DNA from: Paroedura picta
Lineage: Eukaryota > Chordata > Lepidosauria > Squamata > Gekkonidae
NCBI RefSeq assembly: GCF_049243985.1
Contig: NC_135383.1
Location: 26,694,442 to 26,758,441 of the forward strand
DNA: 64,000 bases
Reading direction: 5' to 3'
Positions 61,056-64,000 of the stretch are shown here, in pieces. Each line of letters begins with the position of its first letter. Positions within the stretch are counted from its first letter, which is position 1. The notes under the pieces were generated by a model that was not told where the DNA came from, ran no database searches, and worked only from the letters and a program-made list of their open reading frames with translations. Position numbers and translations under genes: made by a program.

Positions 61056-61540
61056 AAGATTGAGTCCAGTGGCACTTTGGAGACCAAACAAGTTTTATTC
61101 ATGTTTCTTTTATTTGTTGTTACTTTGTGTATGTAAAATATGTGGGTTTGCAAGGAGAAACGCCAGGCTTCTGGGCAAAAATACAGCTCTCGATGGATCT
61201 CAGCCGTGAGTGCCTCTTGAAGGAGGCATCAGCAAGCCTAAAAACCCCACGAACAACCCCAGCTTGTAGACCTTTGGACAACATCAGAATCTCTCGAGGG
61301 GATCGGGGCACTTGATTCATTCAAAGGGGTTGGCTCCTGCGGCTGGGAGCTTGCAGCACATTGGCTGCTTTGGAGGCTGCCAGAATCCTGCCTCACACCT
61401 CGAGCTCAGTCCTGAGCAGATTCGCATAGACAACCGTGTGCACAGAGAAGCTCGTACCAGGAATAAAACTTGGTTGGCCTTCAAGGTGCCCCTGGACTCA
61501 GTCCTGGTTCTGCTGCTACAGGCCAACATGGCAGCCCACC
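61056..61540. repeat. Foldback-repeat family, arms separated by about 350 bp
   Basis: The left arm gagtccagtggcactttgga...aagttttattcat (about 61064-61103) and right arm ggaataaaacttggttggcc...ggtgcccctggactc (about 61459-61500) are inverted; the right end caggccaacatggcag corresponds to the family's outer end. Confidence 0.55.
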
Positions 61541-61959
61541 TAACGAGAGTGGCTGAGCCCCAAGGAATCCAGGGGAGAACTCATTCTCCTTTGGCCAGAC
61601 AGGTGACCTCAGCAGGTTCAGGGCTGCCATAAGAGAGGAGGTTTATTTGGCACACTAAGACAGGCTTTCCTCCCTAAACTGATACCCCCCCCCCCCGTCT
61701 GTGAGTCAAAACCTGGCTAAGCCAACTCTCTTATCCTGAGCCACAAAATCCCTGCCCAAATTCCCCCTTAGGAGTTAAGGGCAACCATAGGGCCCCTTAT
61801 AGGAGTGGCGGCTTGCAAGTTCCATCTGCCCCTCCTCACCCTTCCCCCCCCCCCCCGAGGTATTGCTGGGAACATGAGGGTGGGATGATGTTTCCGCCGC
61901 ATCTTTATTGTATACTGTTTGATATTGCTGTATTTTATGGTTTTTATGTCAGGGGTTTT

Positions 61960-62050
61960 AATGGGATTTTTAAAGGTTTTAACTGACATTTATAACCTAC
62001 CATGAACTTTCAAGGAGTGGTGGGAAATAAATCGTTAAACAAACAAACAA
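61960..62050 (+). mobile_element. L2-like 3' tail
   Basis: tataacctaccatgaacttt then ggtgggaaataaatcgttaa and (AAAC)n: a diverged L2-type terminus. Confidence 0.5.
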
Positions 62051-62282
62051 ACAGACAATACTGAGGCTGGCGCAGCTCCTCCCATCCAGTGGAATACCAT
62101 GGGCTCTGATTGGCTGTCAGTCCCTTGGATTTGCATGAGGCCTAACTTGATTGGCTCAGAGCCCTGGAAGAGAGGCATGCTGTGGTCTCAGTTCGTATCC
62201 TACCCCTTTTCCCACTTGCCAGTGCATGGGATCCAAAGAAAGGACAAAGCTGCAGATGTGTGATTTTGGACATTTATTTATA

Positions 62283-62575
62283 AAGGTCAAGGTATCCCCT
62301 GTGCAAGCACCGGGTCATGTCTGACCCTTGGGGTGACACCCTCTAGTGTTTTCATGGCAGACTCAATACGGGGTGGTTTGCCAGTGCCTTCCCCAGTCAT
62401 TACCGTTTACCCCCCAGCAAGCTGGGTGCTCATTTTACCGACCTCGGAAGGATGGAAGGCTGAGTCAACCTTGAGCCGGCTGCTGGGATCAAACTCCCAG
62501 CCTCATGGTCACAGCTTTCAGACTGCATGTCTGCTGCCTTATCACTCTGTGCCACAAGAGGCTCATATCATTTAT
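62283..62575 (-). repeat. tRNA-derived SINE family 2, reverse copy
   Basis: Reads tcccctgtgcaagcaccggg, tgacccttggggtgacaccc, ttaccgacctcggaaggatg and cttatcactctgtgccacaa in reverse order of the 6484-6772 copy. Nearly full length. Confidence 0.88.
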
Positions 62576-62579
62576 TTGT

Positions 62580-64000
62580 ACTTGTACTTATTTGTTGTCC
62601 TCTCCCTGAGACATGTGATACAAGGTCCTTTGGGCAGCACTGAGGACCTTGTGCTGTGTGGTCAGGTCTTACTCTTCAGGCACATCAACTGACACAAACG
62701 TACTCCAGAGAAAATATTTGCTTGTTCCTCAGTAAGAGACTTTAATTCTAGAAAGTTCGGGGCAGGAGCTGAACCCTGAAACTCTGACAGAAAGATATTT
62801 CCCAAAGAAAAAATAGGGACCGACAACCAGAGACCGTGGTTTGCCGAGTTAAAGGGACCAAAATTAAGGCATGTCCTTGGTAGCTGGAGAATATCATACA
62901 GAGTTAGCGGAGGCTGGGGTAGTCCTCTCTTGCTGTTTTTTATGCCTTGGCTTGTTTTATTTTTACCGTACGGGTCAACAATCTTGGCAAACCCTCTCAG
63001 TCGGTTGGCTTCCGCAGCTGTGTTTTATCCCCCAAATAGCTACCATCTTCCGCCTTGCTCTATGCCTTCTTGGCTTCAGCAGTGAGGGGCAGGTTGGGAA
63101 AGCCGAAGGTTGCTTGGCCAACCACAACCTCTACCTTGTGGGATGCATGCACAGAATGGGGGAAGGTTCTTAAACCTCCAGCTTCTTCTTGGAACAGCCC
63201 CAGGGAGCTGTAACATAAGGCTGCCAACTCTGGCTTGATACGTTCCTCCAGATCTGAGGGGGGGGGGGGTGGAGCCTGGGAAGGGCAGAGTTTGGGGGGA
63301 GAGGAGACATTAGTGGGGTCTAATGCCACAGAGCTTACCCTCCCAGGCAGCCATTTTCTCAAGGGGAACGGATCTCTGTGTTCTGGAGGCCAGTTGTGAT
63401 TCTAGGAGGTCTCCAGGTTCCACCTGGAGTTTGGCAGCCCTGTGCACATAGGCCATCAGTGCACCTAAGTCTCCGCAGGGAAGCATGACTGGGAGTTCAG
63501 TTCTGGTATACAATTCCCCATCTGGCAGTCATGTGTGGTGTGTGATGGGGCCATGTGTTGTGCAGCCAGGCCCTTTGGCGCAATGAACTTCAGCTGGGCT
63601 TGAGGCAGTGCCTTTGAAGACCGGGTAGCCCTGCAGTGGCCCTCCATGTCTGCTTAATGCACGGTGGCCACGTTTTTTCATGCCAGCTCTCCCCAATAGA
63701 CACTACTACAAAATTATGCAAATCAAGCTGATATTTGGGAGGGAGGGAGGGAGGGAGGGAGGGGGAGGAATGGCACTGACCACTGGGCCCCTCCTTGCAG
63801 GCTGTTTTTTTTCTCTTCAGACCTCTTCAGGGTTTTTTTGTAATCTGAGGATTTTGGCTTCGTTTGGATGCAAGCTTTTAAAAAATGCAATAATTTTTAA
63901 AGCCAAGAGCTTCTATTCAGAGGGGAAATTGGAATTCATTGGCTGTTAGTTCTGCCAAGTGACCGTGCAGAAGAGTTCATGGAGCCAGCGGAGAATTATC
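62580..64000. other. Intergenic to window end, no recognised gene
   Basis: Contains a G run at 63257-63270 and a (GGGA)n tract at 63738-63770. No gene or RNA recognised. Confidence 0.4.

Noticed and set aside
1-64000. Endogenous retrovirus or other virus-derived element
   Set aside because: All reverse transcriptase blocks found are of non-LTR type (FADD or YADD in LINE context with an endonuclease and poly-A/satellite tails). No LTR pairs, gag, env or capsid signatures were recognised.

Overview
The window is vertebrate nuclear DNA, most likely from a squamate reptile. The evidence is GT-AG split host exons, many tRNA-derived SINEs of the Sauria type, and CR1-, L2- and L1-clade LINE remnants mixed with hAT-type and other foldback MITEs. 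I identified these families from protein motifs and remembered consensus features, not from a database search. I recognised no retrovirus, LTR or Polinton-like element.

Region 1 (1-22.6 kb) is the 3' half of TADA2A on the + strand. Nine coding exons between 2947 and 22243 (801 nt including the stop) join in frame, with consistent phases and canonical splice sites. They encode the last 266 residues of transcriptional adaptor 2-alpha, ending in the SWIRM domain. The N-terminal ZZ and SANT exons lie left of the window. The introns hold a CR1 running off the left edge, an L1-clade remnant, L2 pieces, an unassigned LINE, SINEs, a palindrome cluster and two GC-rich hairpin elements.

Region 2 (22.6-35.6 kb) follows the gene and is mostly repeats. 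It has a young CR1 (26.0-27.6 kb), an older opposite-strand CR1 (27.6-28.5 kb), an 860-bp GC-rich element with a perfect 23-bp-arm palindrome, and a nest in which a CR1 sits inside an L2 with a 5-bp target duplication. The next gene in mammals, DUSP14, has no visible coding exon here.

Region 3 (35.66-36.62 kb) is an intronless, broken copy of MTHFD2 (a processed pseudogene). An 88-bp hAT-type MITE with a perfect 8-bp target duplication splits it.

Region 4 (39.5-43.3 kb, - strand) is a near-full-length L2-clade LINE. It has a recognisable endonuclease, a reverse transcriptase with YADD, a 3' tail, and a 5' leader containing two related segments about 104 bp apart. A few frameshifts break its ORF.

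Region 5 (43.3-64 kb) has no host gene I can support. It contains L2 and CR1 fragments, SINEs, several MITEs, more copies of the GC-rich hairpin family, a 50-bp tandem duplication and a (GGGAA)n tract. The best candidate for something undescribed is the GC-rich family with a terminal hairpin and a TTTATTTA end, present in about five copies.
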